Assembly: GCA_947175285.1 (NCBI GenBank)
Contig: CAMWMM010000237.1
Location: 1 to 7,446 of the forward strand
Direction of reading: 5' to 3'
Length of the DNA: 7,446 nucleotides
Origin: an uncultured Lachnospiraceae bacterium
GTDB lineage: Bacteria; Bacillota_A; Clostridia; Lachnospirales; Lachnospiraceae
Part shown: one piece after another, positions 1 through 7,181 of the stretch
Layout: the number at the start of each line of letters is the position of its first letter
How positions within the stretch are numbered: position 1 is the stretch's first letter
Notes under the pieces: model-generated
What the model was told of the DNA's origin: nothing
Databases searched by the model: none
Seen by the model: the letters and a program-made list of their open reading frames with translations, nothing else
Program-made: the position numbers and the translations under genes

Positions 1-896
1 CCGCTGCGACAATTGAAAAAGTAGTGGAAGAAATCAGCGCGACTATGGGGAAATTAGAAAATTACCGTTATGAAATCATTCTGGTAAATGATAACTCTCC
101 GGATGAGACATTTGAGGTTATCCGTAAAATCTGTGCCGCGAGGAAAGATGTCTGCGGTGTCAATCTTGCGAGAAATTTCGGACAGCATTCCGCCCTGATG
201 GCGGGATTTCACTATGTGCACGGCGATGTGATAGTCTGTCTGGATGATGACGGACAAACGCCGGCTGATGAAGTGGGAAAACTGCTTGCGAAAATAGAGG
301 AGGGGTATGATGCTGTCTATGCACGGTATGAGCATAAAAAGCATTCCGTATTCCGCAATTTTGGCAGTAAAGTGAATGAGTGGATGACGAGGATTATGCT
401 TGGTAAACCGAAGGATTTGTATCTTTCCAGCTATTTTGCGGTAAAGCGCTTTGTTGCAGATGAGATGATACAATATACGAATCCCTACCCGTATGTGATA
501 GGACTGGTTCTTCGTACAACAAATAAGATTACCAATGTGGATGTCAATCATAGAGAGCGTTTTTCCGGCACTTCCGGTTATACGATAGGGAAACTGTTTG
601 CGCTCTGGTTTAACGGTTTTACGGCATTTAGCATCAAGCCGCTGCGGATGGCTACGGCGGCGGGAGCGTTTGCCTCTGCGGCAGGATTTCTTTATGGTAT
701 TTATACGATTATTAAAAAGCTTGTGAATCCGAATGTGGTAATCGGATTTAGTTCCCTGATGTCGGCAATTATGTTTATAGGCGGCGCATTGATGCTGATG
801 CTCGGCATTATCGGAGAATACATCGGGCGGATTTATATTTCTTTAAATAATTCTCCGCAATACGTGATTAGAGAGTGTATTAATGAAAGAGAATGA
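1..896 (+). CDS. GtrB/DPM1-like family 2 glycosyltransferase, 5'-truncated by window edge
   Basis: Probably transfers a sugar from a nucleotide donor to undecaprenyl phosphate on the cytoplasmic face. The frame is open to the window edge (codons from base 3 read AATIEKV), so the GTG at 24 is not the real start; about 10-20 N-terminal residues are probably missing. Numbering from base 24, a GT-A fold shows VNDNSPD (21-27), RNFGQHSALMAGF (50-62), the metal/donor DxD-type motif LDDDGQTP (73-80) and an R-x-R-x-x-G-x-S-x-Y stretch (177-186). Two C-terminal membrane helices follow (about 208-231 and 239-262), ending in the family-typical GIIGEYIGRIY. This architecture is known from GtrB, ArnC-like and dolichyl-phosphate-mannose-synthase-like enzymes. 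The stop at 894-896 lies inside the next gene, suggesting translational coupling. The transferred sugar cannot be read from sequence. The class is secure; polyprenyl phosphate as acceptor is likely but unproven. Confidence 0.92.
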   Translation, partial: AATIEKVVEEISATMGKLENYRYEIILVNDNSPDETFEVIRKICAARKDVCGVNLARNFGQHSALMAGFHYVHGDVIVCLDDDGQTPADEVGKLLAKIEEGYDAVYARYEHKKHSVFRNFGSKVNEWMTRIMLGKPKDLYLSSYFAVKRFVADEMIQYTNPYPYVIGLVLRTTNKITNVDVNHRERFSGTSGYTIGKLFALWFNGFTAFSIKPLRMATAAGAFASAAGFLYGIYTIIKKLVNPNVVIGFSSLMSAIMFIGGALMLMLGIIGEYIGRIYISLNNSPQYVIRECINERE

Positions 897-2715
897 ATTC
901 AGGATTAGGCTTACATTAAATTTCATAGCATTTGTCATTGCTACGGCAGGAACGTTATGTATTCCCCAGATTTTGAATTTAAAGGAGAATACGCTGGGAT
1001 TTACGAACAGTATTTTTTCCGTACTCGTATGGCTTTTGTCTCTTTATGCGGTGGATTTATCTTTGCATACGATTGATTTACATGACAGAAGAGGATGGAA
1101 AATCGCAGGCGTTTTATCCTTCTTGTTTGCAACGGCAATGGTTTTCGGCGTCAGACTGGAAGCGGAGGGGAATGTTGATTTCAAGGATTGGAAACTCTGG
1201 ATTTCCCTGCCTGTTCTGACTTGTTTTTTTGCCATTCTGATTCGGAAGTCATGGAATTTTCTAGGCAATATGGAAGAACGGAAAGAGCGGCTGGCGGCTT
1301 ATATTAAAATACCGGAGCCGCCGGCAGCGGTAGCGAAGCATGCGGATGTCTGTACGTTTCTTTTTTTGCTTTTCTGCTGGAGTCCTGTGCTGCTTGCCGT
1401 TTATCCGGGCTTTTTTGTTTATGATGCGCAGGAGGAATGGCTGCAGGTGGCATCCAGAACTTTTACAACGCATCATCCGCTTGTACATGTGCTGCTTTTG
1501 GGAGGCATCATCTGTGCGGTTCATAAGATAACGGATTCTTATAATCTTGGCATTGCATGTTATATGATTGTACAGATGTTTTTAGCGGCGGGCTGCTTTA
1601 CTTATCTGCTTGCTTATTTCCGGAAGAAAAAGGTATCTAAAGCGATACGTTTTTTTGCAATGATATATTTTGCTTTTTTCCCGGTTATCGTTATGTTTAC
1701 GTTATGTTCCGCCAAGGATACGATTTTTACACTTGCACTTCTTATGCTTTTAGTAAGTGTATTGGAAATGGGAATTTCGCCGGATGATTTCTTTGCTTCT
1801 AAAAAAAGCATGGTATTTTTTGTATTGGCGGCACTTACGATGTTATTGTTTCGCAAAAACGGCATTTATGCTTTTGTGTTAATGGTTCCGGTACTCCTCA
1901 TATATCATAAAAAAAACAGAAAGAAAATGGGAGCGCTTTTGTGTATTGTTTTGGCAGCCTATTTTTTGATAAACGAAATGCTGGCTTTTACATTGCGGGC
2001 AGAGAATAAGGAAAATCAGGAAATACTGACCGTGCCGATACAACAGCTTGCGAGAACTTATAAATTTAACAAGGACGCCTTTTCACCGGAGGAGATTGCT
2101 GCCTTGCATGAGATACTGCCGGAGGATGCGCTGTCACTTTATAATCCGAAACTCTCAGATCCGGTCAAGTATCGTTTTCAAAATGAAGCATATGCTGCCG
2201 ACAAATCGAAATATATAGGTTTATGGTTAAAAATCGGACTGAAAAAACCGCTTTCCTATGTGAATGCGTGGCTGGTTAATTCCTATGGGTTTTGGTATCC
2301 CGATACAATAATCGACGTTTACGCTGGCAATACGGTATTTACCTTTACATATCAGGATAGTTCCTATTTCGGATATGAAGTGGAAGAACCGGGCGTCAGG
2401 GACAGTAAAATTCCATGGCTTGATGAGGCATACCGGAAATTGTCACTGGAAATAGAGCAGGAGAAAATACCGATTCTTTCCATGATATATTCACCGGGCG
2501 GTATGTTCTGGTGTTTTGCTTATGTGTTCAGCTATATGTTTTATCGGAGAAAATATCACATTTTACTCCCTTATTTATTAGTGCTGCTCATTTGGCTGAC
2601 CGTTTTGCTTGGTCCGACATATCTGCCGAGATATGTTCTGATATTCTGGTTTGGACTGCCGCTTTTTGCCGCGGTTATGCTTGAAGAGGAAAAATTTGGT
2701 CAAGTTGTAAAATAA
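883..2715 (+). CDS. polytopic membrane protein, DUF6020-like, putative GT-C-type glycosyltransferase
   Basis: A 610-residue integral membrane protein with roughly 13-15 hydrophobic helices. Its first large outer loop carries YPGFFVYDAQEEW (174-186), with D181 and E184/E185 placed like the catalytic acidic residues of GT-C enzymes, followed by THHPL (196-200). Later motifs are CSAKDTIF (275-282), LLFRKNGIYAF (321-331) and a C-terminal PTYLPRY (578-584). A soluble segment at about 374-535 lies between helices and is probably extracytoplasmic. I recall this motif set from Firmicutes proteins labelled DUF6020; that is memory, not a search. ATG 883 is the first start after an in-frame stop at 865-867, with a modest purine-rich GAGAG at 871-875. 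The gene starts inside the preceding glycosyltransferase gene (14-base overlap), so the two products probably work together, with this protein using a polyprenyl-phosphate sugar outside the membrane. Being a membrane protein is near certain; the enzymatic role is inference. Confidence 0.85.
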   Translation: MKENEFRIRLTLNFIAFVIATAGTLCIPQILNLKENTLGFTNSIFSVLVWLLSLYAVDLSLHTIDLHDRRGWKIAGVLSFLFATAMVFGVRLEAEGNVDFKDWKLWISLPVLTCFFAILIRKSWNFLGNMEERKERLAAYIKIPEPPAAVAKHADVCTFLFLLFCWSPVLLAVYPGFFVYDAQEEWLQVASRTFTTHHPLVHVLLLGGIICAVHKITDSYNLGIACYMIVQMFLAAGCFTYLLAYFRKKKVSKAIRFFAMIYFAFFPVIVMFTLCSAKDTIFTLALLMLLVSVLEMGISPDDFFASKKSMVFFVLAALTMLLFRKNGIYAFVLMVPVLLIYHKKNRKKMGALLCIVLAAYFLINEMLAFTLRAENKENQEILTVPIQQLARTYKFNKDAFSPEEIAALHEILPEDALSLYNPKLSDPVKYRFQNEAYAADKSKYIGLWLKIGLKKPLSYVNAWLVNSYGFWYPDTIIDVYAGNTVFTFTYQDSSYFGYEVEEPGVRDSKIPWLDEAYRKLSLEIEQEKIPILSMIYSPGGMFWCFAYVFSYMFYRRKYHILLPYLLVLLIWLTVLLGPTYLPRYVLIFWFGLPLFAAVMLEEEKFGQVVK

Positions 2716-2733
2716 GAGTAATTATGGTAAACT
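2705..2733 (+). promoter_or_regulatory. possible weak sigma-A promoter before the polymerase/ligase gene
   Basis: TTGTAA at 2705-2710 (4 of 6 to TTGACA) is followed after 17 bases by TAAACT at 2728-2733 (4 of 6 to TATAAT). A TG at 2725-2726 is correctly placed for an extended -10 element. Initiation would fall near 2740, about 44 bases before the next ATG. The gap of 2716-2783 is the only real intergenic space in the window, which is the main reason to consider it. Hexamer matches this weak arise often by chance in AT-rich DNA. Confidence 0.25.
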
Positions 2734-2783
2734 AAAGAGTGATGTTTAAAAAATCTATAAAAGATGGAAAGCGTTAAAGAAAC

Positions 2784-5279
2784 ATGAACAAAATTATCAA
2801 TAGATATCAGGCAGTCTGCGGGGTAACTTGGATTATTATATGCTGTATTGTTATTATGTTATGGCCGCTTCGCCTGATAACGGAAAAGATAGTTTCCGGA
2901 AGTAATCAGCAGATGTCCATGCAGTCAGAGGCAATTACAGGCGATTATGCCGTAGAGCAGATGTTTGTCGCCCAATATGATTATTTGCAGAATATCAGGA
3001 TATATCTGCTGAATGAATCCGCCGGAGAGCAATTTAATTTTATAATGCGTGATGCATCAAGAAATGTTTTGATGAATCAGGTTATTTCTACCGATGATAT
3101 GGAGGAAATGCCGGGGTTTTGCGCCGTACAGGTGAATCAGGAGATGAAAGTCGGAGAGGCATATTACTATCAGATACAAGGCATTTCCACGGATTTTTAT
3201 GTGGCATATGAAGATACGGAAACCTCGGGGACTATTTACAACGGAACGTTATATTACGGAAATGTAGAAGATACGGAGCATAATATTATTACGGAATATG
3301 AATATAAAGTTCCGCTTAGAAAGGGCAAAACATTGATATGTGATGTCCTCCTTGTGCTGTGCGGGATTTTGATTAGTGTCTGTACCGGAAGATACTATAA
3401 AAGCCATGCGAACCGTAACCGGCTTTTGACCGTGGAAGCGCTTTGGAAGCGGATAGCGACACCGGCAGTTGTTGCTGCCGCGCTTATATGCCTTATTGCA
3501 ATATGGCCGTGCAGGCTTTTTTCGGAGTTTGCTGAGAATAATGTTTTCCTTGCAGTTGGTGTTCTTATTACCGCGGGGATTTTACTGTATGGCATCAATC
3601 ATACAAGAGAACATAAAAGCCATGATATGGGGCTGTCCGTTTTGCGCGACAGATGGACAGACTATTTACAGTCGGTTTTTATTGCCCTTGCAATTCAGGC
3701 GGGTGTTCATTATTTGAACGGTTTATACGAGCTGCATCATATGATTGCCTATCGTGAAATGCTCATTTATTTCGGGCTTGCCGTTATTATGACATATAAG
3801 CGGAAGGAAATTTTCCATATTGCTAATTTGATTTATCTCGTACCGGCGGCAGCAGCTTCCTATTTTTATTACCAAAGCCAGGTGGGATCAATGGGAACGG
3901 AGGAAGAACTGCGGGTTCTGAAACTGACAGTATGGGCCGGTGTGATTGCGGGCATTGTGATTCTTAATTTGATTTTGGCGTTGATGCGGGGGCAATTTCG
4001 CAGTATTTTACAAAGAAGTGCCGGCATTTGGTATACGGCGGTTTTAGCCTTGTTTTTTGCATTGATTATTATTTTTAGGAATACAAGAGGATGGCCAATC
4101 TATCTGGTATGCGCTTTTACATTGTATTATCTTCGTATGGCGGTTTGGGAGAAAAAAGAGAGGATTTTGCAAAATATATGCAACGGAATCCTGCTCCATT
4201 TTCTGGTAATGACAGGATATTGCATTTTGCACAGACCATATATGTTTTACCGGTATTACCGGTATCCTTTCATTTTCCATACAGTTACCATATCCGCCGT
4301 ATATTTATCGTTAGTGGTGTGTGCGGCTTTGGTGAAGCTTTTGGATGTATACCGCAGGCGGCAGAGTCTTTCCGCTGTCTGGAAAGAGTTGACGGTATTT
4401 GGTATTGCCGCTGTTTATCTTATTTTTACACTGTCGAGAACCGGATATCTGGCGGTGTCTGTGGCAACACTGATTATTGTGCCGGTAGTATGTTTGGGAA
4501 TGAAGAATAAGGTAAAATCGTTACTTACAATGGCAGCGCTGCTTGCAGCGGCAGCGGTGGTATGTTTTCCGGCGGTTTTTGCGGCGCAGCGTATGATTCC
4601 TGCGGTTGTGGCACAGCCGGAGACCATGGAAATCGAGGAACTGCCGGATGAAATTATACATGGGAGAGATTTGGATTCCGAATATTATATAACCATTCGG
4701 CGTTTTATTCATGTATTTGAACAAAAAATACTTGGTATTCCGGAAGAAAAATGTATCTTTCAATACACAATTGCAAAAGATGATAGACAGGCAGATAAGA
4801 TGTTAGTGGCATCGGCGGATTTGTCCGGAGGAGAAATCTCCGCAGAAGAAGCGGAAGAACAGGAAGAGAGCGATGCGGAAGCATACACAAACGGACGTCT
4901 GGAAATCTTTGCATCATATTGGGAAAACCGGAATATGACAGGACATGATGAAATGGGCATTACGCTTCCGGATGGGACGGTGGTAAACGGTCATGCTCAT
5001 AATATTTATTTACAGGTAATACATGATCATGGCATTCCGGTAGGTATTGTATTTATTCTGTTTGGATTTTGTACGCTCATACAGGCATCGCTTTATCACA
5101 AAAGAAGAAAAGAGGACAGGGCGTGTTCCACACTGCCTCTTGCACTGTTGCTTTTATTTGCAGTGGCAGGTTTGACGGAATGGATTTTCCATCCATGTTA
5201 TCCGATTGCCTTCTGTTTACTGGCATCATTGTCGCCGCTTTTGAGCGATATGGGATTTGCCGTAAAACATGCAGATTAA
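2784..5279 (+). CDS. Wzy/WaaL/PglL-like O-antigen polymerase or ligase family membrane protein with N-terminal ectodomain
   Basis: Predicted to act outside the membrane on undecaprenyl-diphosphate-linked glycan, either polymerising repeat units or transferring the glycan to an acceptor. The C-terminal part fits the Wzy_C family: a helix ending in TLSRTGY (549-555), a large outer loop, then TNGRLEIFASYW (702-713) and GHAHNIYLQ (736-744) before GIPVGIVF. Arginines and a histidine at such places are known to be essential in WaaL-type enzymes; here the candidates are R552, R705, H737 and H739. At 831 residues it is about twice the usual 400-450. The extra length includes an N-terminal helix (13-33), a polar, probably beta-rich ectodomain (about 45-180) and another helix (184-200). 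The outer loop carries an acidic run (686-699). ATG 2784 is the first start after an in-frame TAA at 2775-2777; the ribosome site is weak (GGAAA at 2766-2770, 13 bases away). Family membership is firm; polymerase, ligase or protein O-oligosaccharyltransferase cannot be separated by sequence. Confidence 0.88.
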   Translation: MNKIINRYQAVCGVTWIIICCIVIMLWPLRLITEKIVSGSNQQMSMQSEAITGDYAVEQMFVAQYDYLQNIRIYLLNESAGEQFNFIMRDASRNVLMNQVISTDDMEEMPGFCAVQVNQEMKVGEAYYYQIQGISTDFYVAYEDTETSGTIYNGTLYYGNVEDTEHNIITEYEYKVPLRKGKTLICDVLLVLCGILISVCTGRYYKSHANRNRLLTVEALWKRIATPAVVAAALICLIAIWPCRLFSEFAENNVFLAVGVLITAGILLYGINHTREHKSHDMGLSVLRDRWTDYLQSVFIALAIQAGVHYLNGLYELHHMIAYREMLIYFGLAVIMTYKRKEIFHIANLIYLVPAAAASYFYYQSQVGSMGTEEELRVLKLTVWAGVIAGIVILNLILALMRGQFRSILQRSAGIWYTAVLALFFALIIIFRNTRGWPIYLVCAFTLYYLRMAVWEKKERILQNICNGILLHFLVMTGYCILHRPYMFYRYYRYPFIFHTVTISAVYLSLVVCAALVKLLDVYRRRQSLSAVWKELTVFGIAAVYLIFTLSRTGYLAVSVATLIIVPVVCLGMKNKVKSLLTMAALLAAAAVVCFPAVFAAQRMIPAVVAQPETMEIEELPDEIIHGRDLDSEYYITIRRFIHVFEQKILGIPEEKCIFQYTIAKDDRQADKMLVASADLSGGEISAEEAEEQEESDAEAYTNGRLEIFASYWENRNMTGHDEMGITLPDGTVVNGHAHNIYLQVIHDHGIPVGIVFILFGFCTLIQASLYHKRRKEDRACSTLPLALLLLFAVAGLTEWIFHPCYPIAFCLLASLSPLLSDMGFAVKHAD
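4248..4265 (+). repeat. two tandem copies of a 9-bp unit inside the polymerase/ligase gene
   Basis: TACCGGTAT occurs twice without spacing, and each copy contains the 8-bp palindrome TACCGGTA. In frame it encodes Tyr-Arg-Tyr twice (residues 489-494 of the membrane protein), in a basic, aromatic loop before a hydrophobic helix. Probably a small coding duplication without regulatory meaning. Confidence 0.5.
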
Positions 5280-5297
5280 GAAAAGAGAATTACAGAT

Positions 5298-7169
5298 ATG
5301 GAAAAGAAACGAAAACCGTTTAATGTAAAATTGTTTTATAGAAGAACAGCGCTTATCATTTATGATGTCATCAGCATTATTTTGGCAAGTTATCTGGCGA
5401 TTTTAATTCGTTATGAGTTTGCTGTGGAAATGATACCGTCTCATTTCAGACAGCCGATTGAGCGTTTTATGCCAATCAATATTTTGTTGACGATGGTCAT
5501 TTTCTATTTCTTTCATTTATATAGCAGTTTGTGGGCATTTGCAGGTGAGACGGAATTGCAGAATATTGTGGTTTCCTGTGTGATTGCGACGGTTACAAAC
5601 GGTATCGGCATGCAGTTTTTTAAAGTGGCGGGACAGGCGGTGCCGAAGAGTTATCATTTTCTATATATGTTTTTATTGATTAGCTGTATGTTTGCAAGTC
5701 GTTTCTCTTATCGTTTCTTTAGGGGGCTCAAGCATAAGCAGCAAAACAAGAAGAACAAAATTTCCGTCATGGTAATCGGTGCCGGAGAGGCTGCAAATGC
5801 CATTATTAAAGAAATTGTGAACAGCAATTTTTCCACCATGATTATTAAGTGCATTATTGATGATGATAAAGGAAAATGGGGAAGATACATTCAGGGCATC
5901 AAAGTTGTGGGCGGACGTGATAAAATTATTGAATGTGCCGATGTTTACGGCATTGATGAAATTATTGTGGCAATGCCCTCCGCTTCCAGAACGGAAATTA
6001 AAAACATTCTGGAAATCTGTAAAGACGCAAACTGTAAATTGCGGTCTTTGCCGGGAATGTATCAGTTAGTAAACGGAGAAGTCAGCATCAGTAAACTTCG
6101 TGATATCGAAGTAGAGGATTTACTCGGAAGAGACCCTATCAGCGTCGATATGGATTCCATTCTTGGATATGTGCAGGGTAAAAAAGTGCTTGTTACAGGC
6201 GGCGGCGGTTCCATTGGCAGTGAACTTTGCAGGCAGATTGCGGACCATAAGCCAAAACAATTAATTATTATCGATATTTATGAAAACAGCGCGTATGATG
6301 TGCAGCAGGAATTAAAAGTGAAACATCCGGATTTGGATTTGGTGGTATTAATTGCCTCCGTGCGCAATACCAACCGCATGAACTGGATTTTCTCACAATA
6401 TCGCCCGGATATTGTTTATCATGCGGCAGCGCATAAGCATGTACCGTTAATGGAGGACAGTCCGACAGAAGCGGTTAAGAATAATGTATTCGGTACTTTT
6501 AAAACGGCGCAGGCAGCGGCGATGAGCGGTGTACAAAGGTTTGTTATGATATCGACAGATAAGGCGGTCAACCCGACCAATATTATGGGGGCAAGCAAGC
6601 GTATCTGTGAAATGATTATTCAGACATTTAATAAACATTACAACACGGAATTTGTAGCGGTGCGGTTTGGAAATGTGCTTGGCAGTAACGGCAGCGTCAT
6701 TCCTCTTTTTAAGAAGCAGATTGCGGAGGGCGGTCCGGTAACGGTTACGCATCCGGAAATCATCCGGTATTTCATGACGATTCCGGAGGCGGTATCGTTG
6801 GTATTGCAGGCAGGCGCATATGCAAAAGGCGGAGAGATTTTCGTTTTGGATATGGGAGAGCCTGTCAGAATTTTGGATTTGGCACAAAATCTGATTCGTC
6901 TGTCCGGCTACCGGGTAGGCGAGGATATTAAAATAGAATTTACAGGACTTCGTCCGGGTGAAAAGCTATATGAAGAATTGTTAATGGATGAAGAAGGAAT
7001 GCGGGATACGGCAAATAAGATGATTCATATCGGTAGACCGATAGAGCTGGACGAGCATGAGTTTTTTATGCAGCTAAAAGAATTGAAGGACGAATGTGTC
7101 ATTGAAAGTTCGGATATCAGACCCCTGATTCAGAAAATTGTACCGACTTATCATTATGAAAACGGATAA
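5298..7169 (+). CDS. pglF: membrane-bound UDP-GlcNAc 4,6-dehydratase, PglF/CapD-type
   Basis: Predicted to convert UDP-GlcNAc to UDP-2-acetamido-2,6-dideoxy-4-hexulose, the first step toward UDP-bacillosamine-type and related amino sugars, at the cytoplasmic face. Four N-terminal helices (about 19-38, 58-81, 88-107, 120-141) anchor it. A first Rossmann-like domain starts with VIGAGEAA (159-166). The catalytic short-chain dehydrogenase domain starts with the NAD-binding VTGGGGSIGSE (299-309). The active site reads STDKAVNPTNIMGASKR (419-435): T420-D421-K422 are present, and the classical Tyr of YxxxK is Met430 (with Lys434). This is the pattern known for long PglF-type dehydratases, so the missing tyrosine is not a defect. 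LRPGEKLYEELL lies near the C-terminus. The 623-residue length is typical. A purine-rich AAAAGAGAA at 5281-5289 precedes ATG 5298, 18 bases after the previous stop, so the genes are probably co-transcribed. The downstream aminotransferase supports the role. Substrate stereochemistry is inferred from the family. Confidence 0.93.
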   Translation: MEKKRKPFNVKLFYRRTALIIYDVISIILASYLAILIRYEFAVEMIPSHFRQPIERFMPINILLTMVIFYFFHLYSSLWAFAGETELQNIVVSCVIATVTNGIGMQFFKVAGQAVPKSYHFLYMFLLISCMFASRFSYRFFRGLKHKQQNKKNKISVMVIGAGEAANAIIKEIVNSNFSTMIIKCIIDDDKGKWGRYIQGIKVVGGRDKIIECADVYGIDEIIVAMPSASRTEIKNILEICKDANCKLRSLPGMYQLVNGEVSISKLRDIEVEDLLGRDPISVDMDSILGYVQGKKVLVTGGGGSIGSELCRQIADHKPKQLIIIDIYENSAYDVQQELKVKHPDLDLVVLIASVRNTNRMNWIFSQYRPDIVYHAAAHKHVPLMEDSPTEAVKNNVFGTFKTAQAAAMSGVQRFVMISTDKAVNPTNIMGASKRICEMIIQTFNKHYNTEFVAVRFGNVLGSNGSVIPLFKKQIAEGGPVTVTHPEIIRYFMTIPEAVSLVLQAGAYAKGGEIFVLDMGEPVRILDLAQNLIRLSGYRVGEDIKIEFTGLRPGEKLYEELLMDEEGMRDTANKMIHIGRPIELDEHEFFMQLKELKDECVIESSDIRPLIQKIVPTYHYENG

Positions 7170-7175
7170 AGGAGG
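7170..7175 (+). promoter_or_regulatory. consensus ribosome binding site for the aminotransferase gene
   Basis: AGGAGG ends six bases before ATG 7182, ideal spacing for a Gram-positive ribosome. It fixes the start of the truncated downstream gene and is the strongest ribosome binding site in the window. It directly follows the dehydratase stop at 7167-7169. Confidence 0.9.
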
Positions 7176-7181
7176 ATTCCA

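Noticed and set aside
54..551. Minus-strand open frame of 165 codons opposite the first glycosyltransferase gene
   Set aside because: The protein has no recognisable motif, is rich in Ile, His and Cys without domain pattern, and lies wholly antisense to a clearly conserved GT2 coding region.
2751..2761. TATAAA (2756-2761) as an alternative -10 element
   Set aside because: The correctly spaced upstream hexamer is TAAAGA, a poor -35, and initiation would leave only a very short leader containing the weak ribosome site.
4091..4510. Plus-strand open frame of 139 codons inside the polymerase/ligase gene
   Set aside because: It overlaps, in another frame, a coherent helix pattern and the conserved SRTGY motif of the real gene, has no motif of its own, and I saw no convincing ribosome binding site.
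4533..4542. Perfect 10-bp palindrome GCAGCGCTGC
   Set aside because: It sits in Ala/Leu codons of a membrane helix, where GC-rich Ala codons make such palindromes likely by chance; no regulatory context.
4826..4842. Small inverted repeat (CGGAG, 7-base loop, CTCCG) and an internal GGAGGAGAA
   Set aside because: It is only five base pairs, lacks a T-tract and lies within coding sequence for the acidic insert; no ATG follows at ribosome-site spacing. It is a by-product of Glu/Gly codons.
5277..5300. Polymerase/ligase and dehydratase genes lie in the same frame, separated by one TAA plus 18 bases
   Set aside because: A readthrough fusion was considered, but the TAA stop, a fresh ATG with a purine-rich site and the complete family-typical N-terminus of the dehydratase point to two ordinary genes.
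6447..6887. Minus-strand open frame of 146 codons opposite the dehydratase catalytic domain
   Set aside because: It is antisense to the highly conserved TDK/MxxxK region, and its Cys/Arg/His-rich translation is what one expects from reverse reading of such codons.
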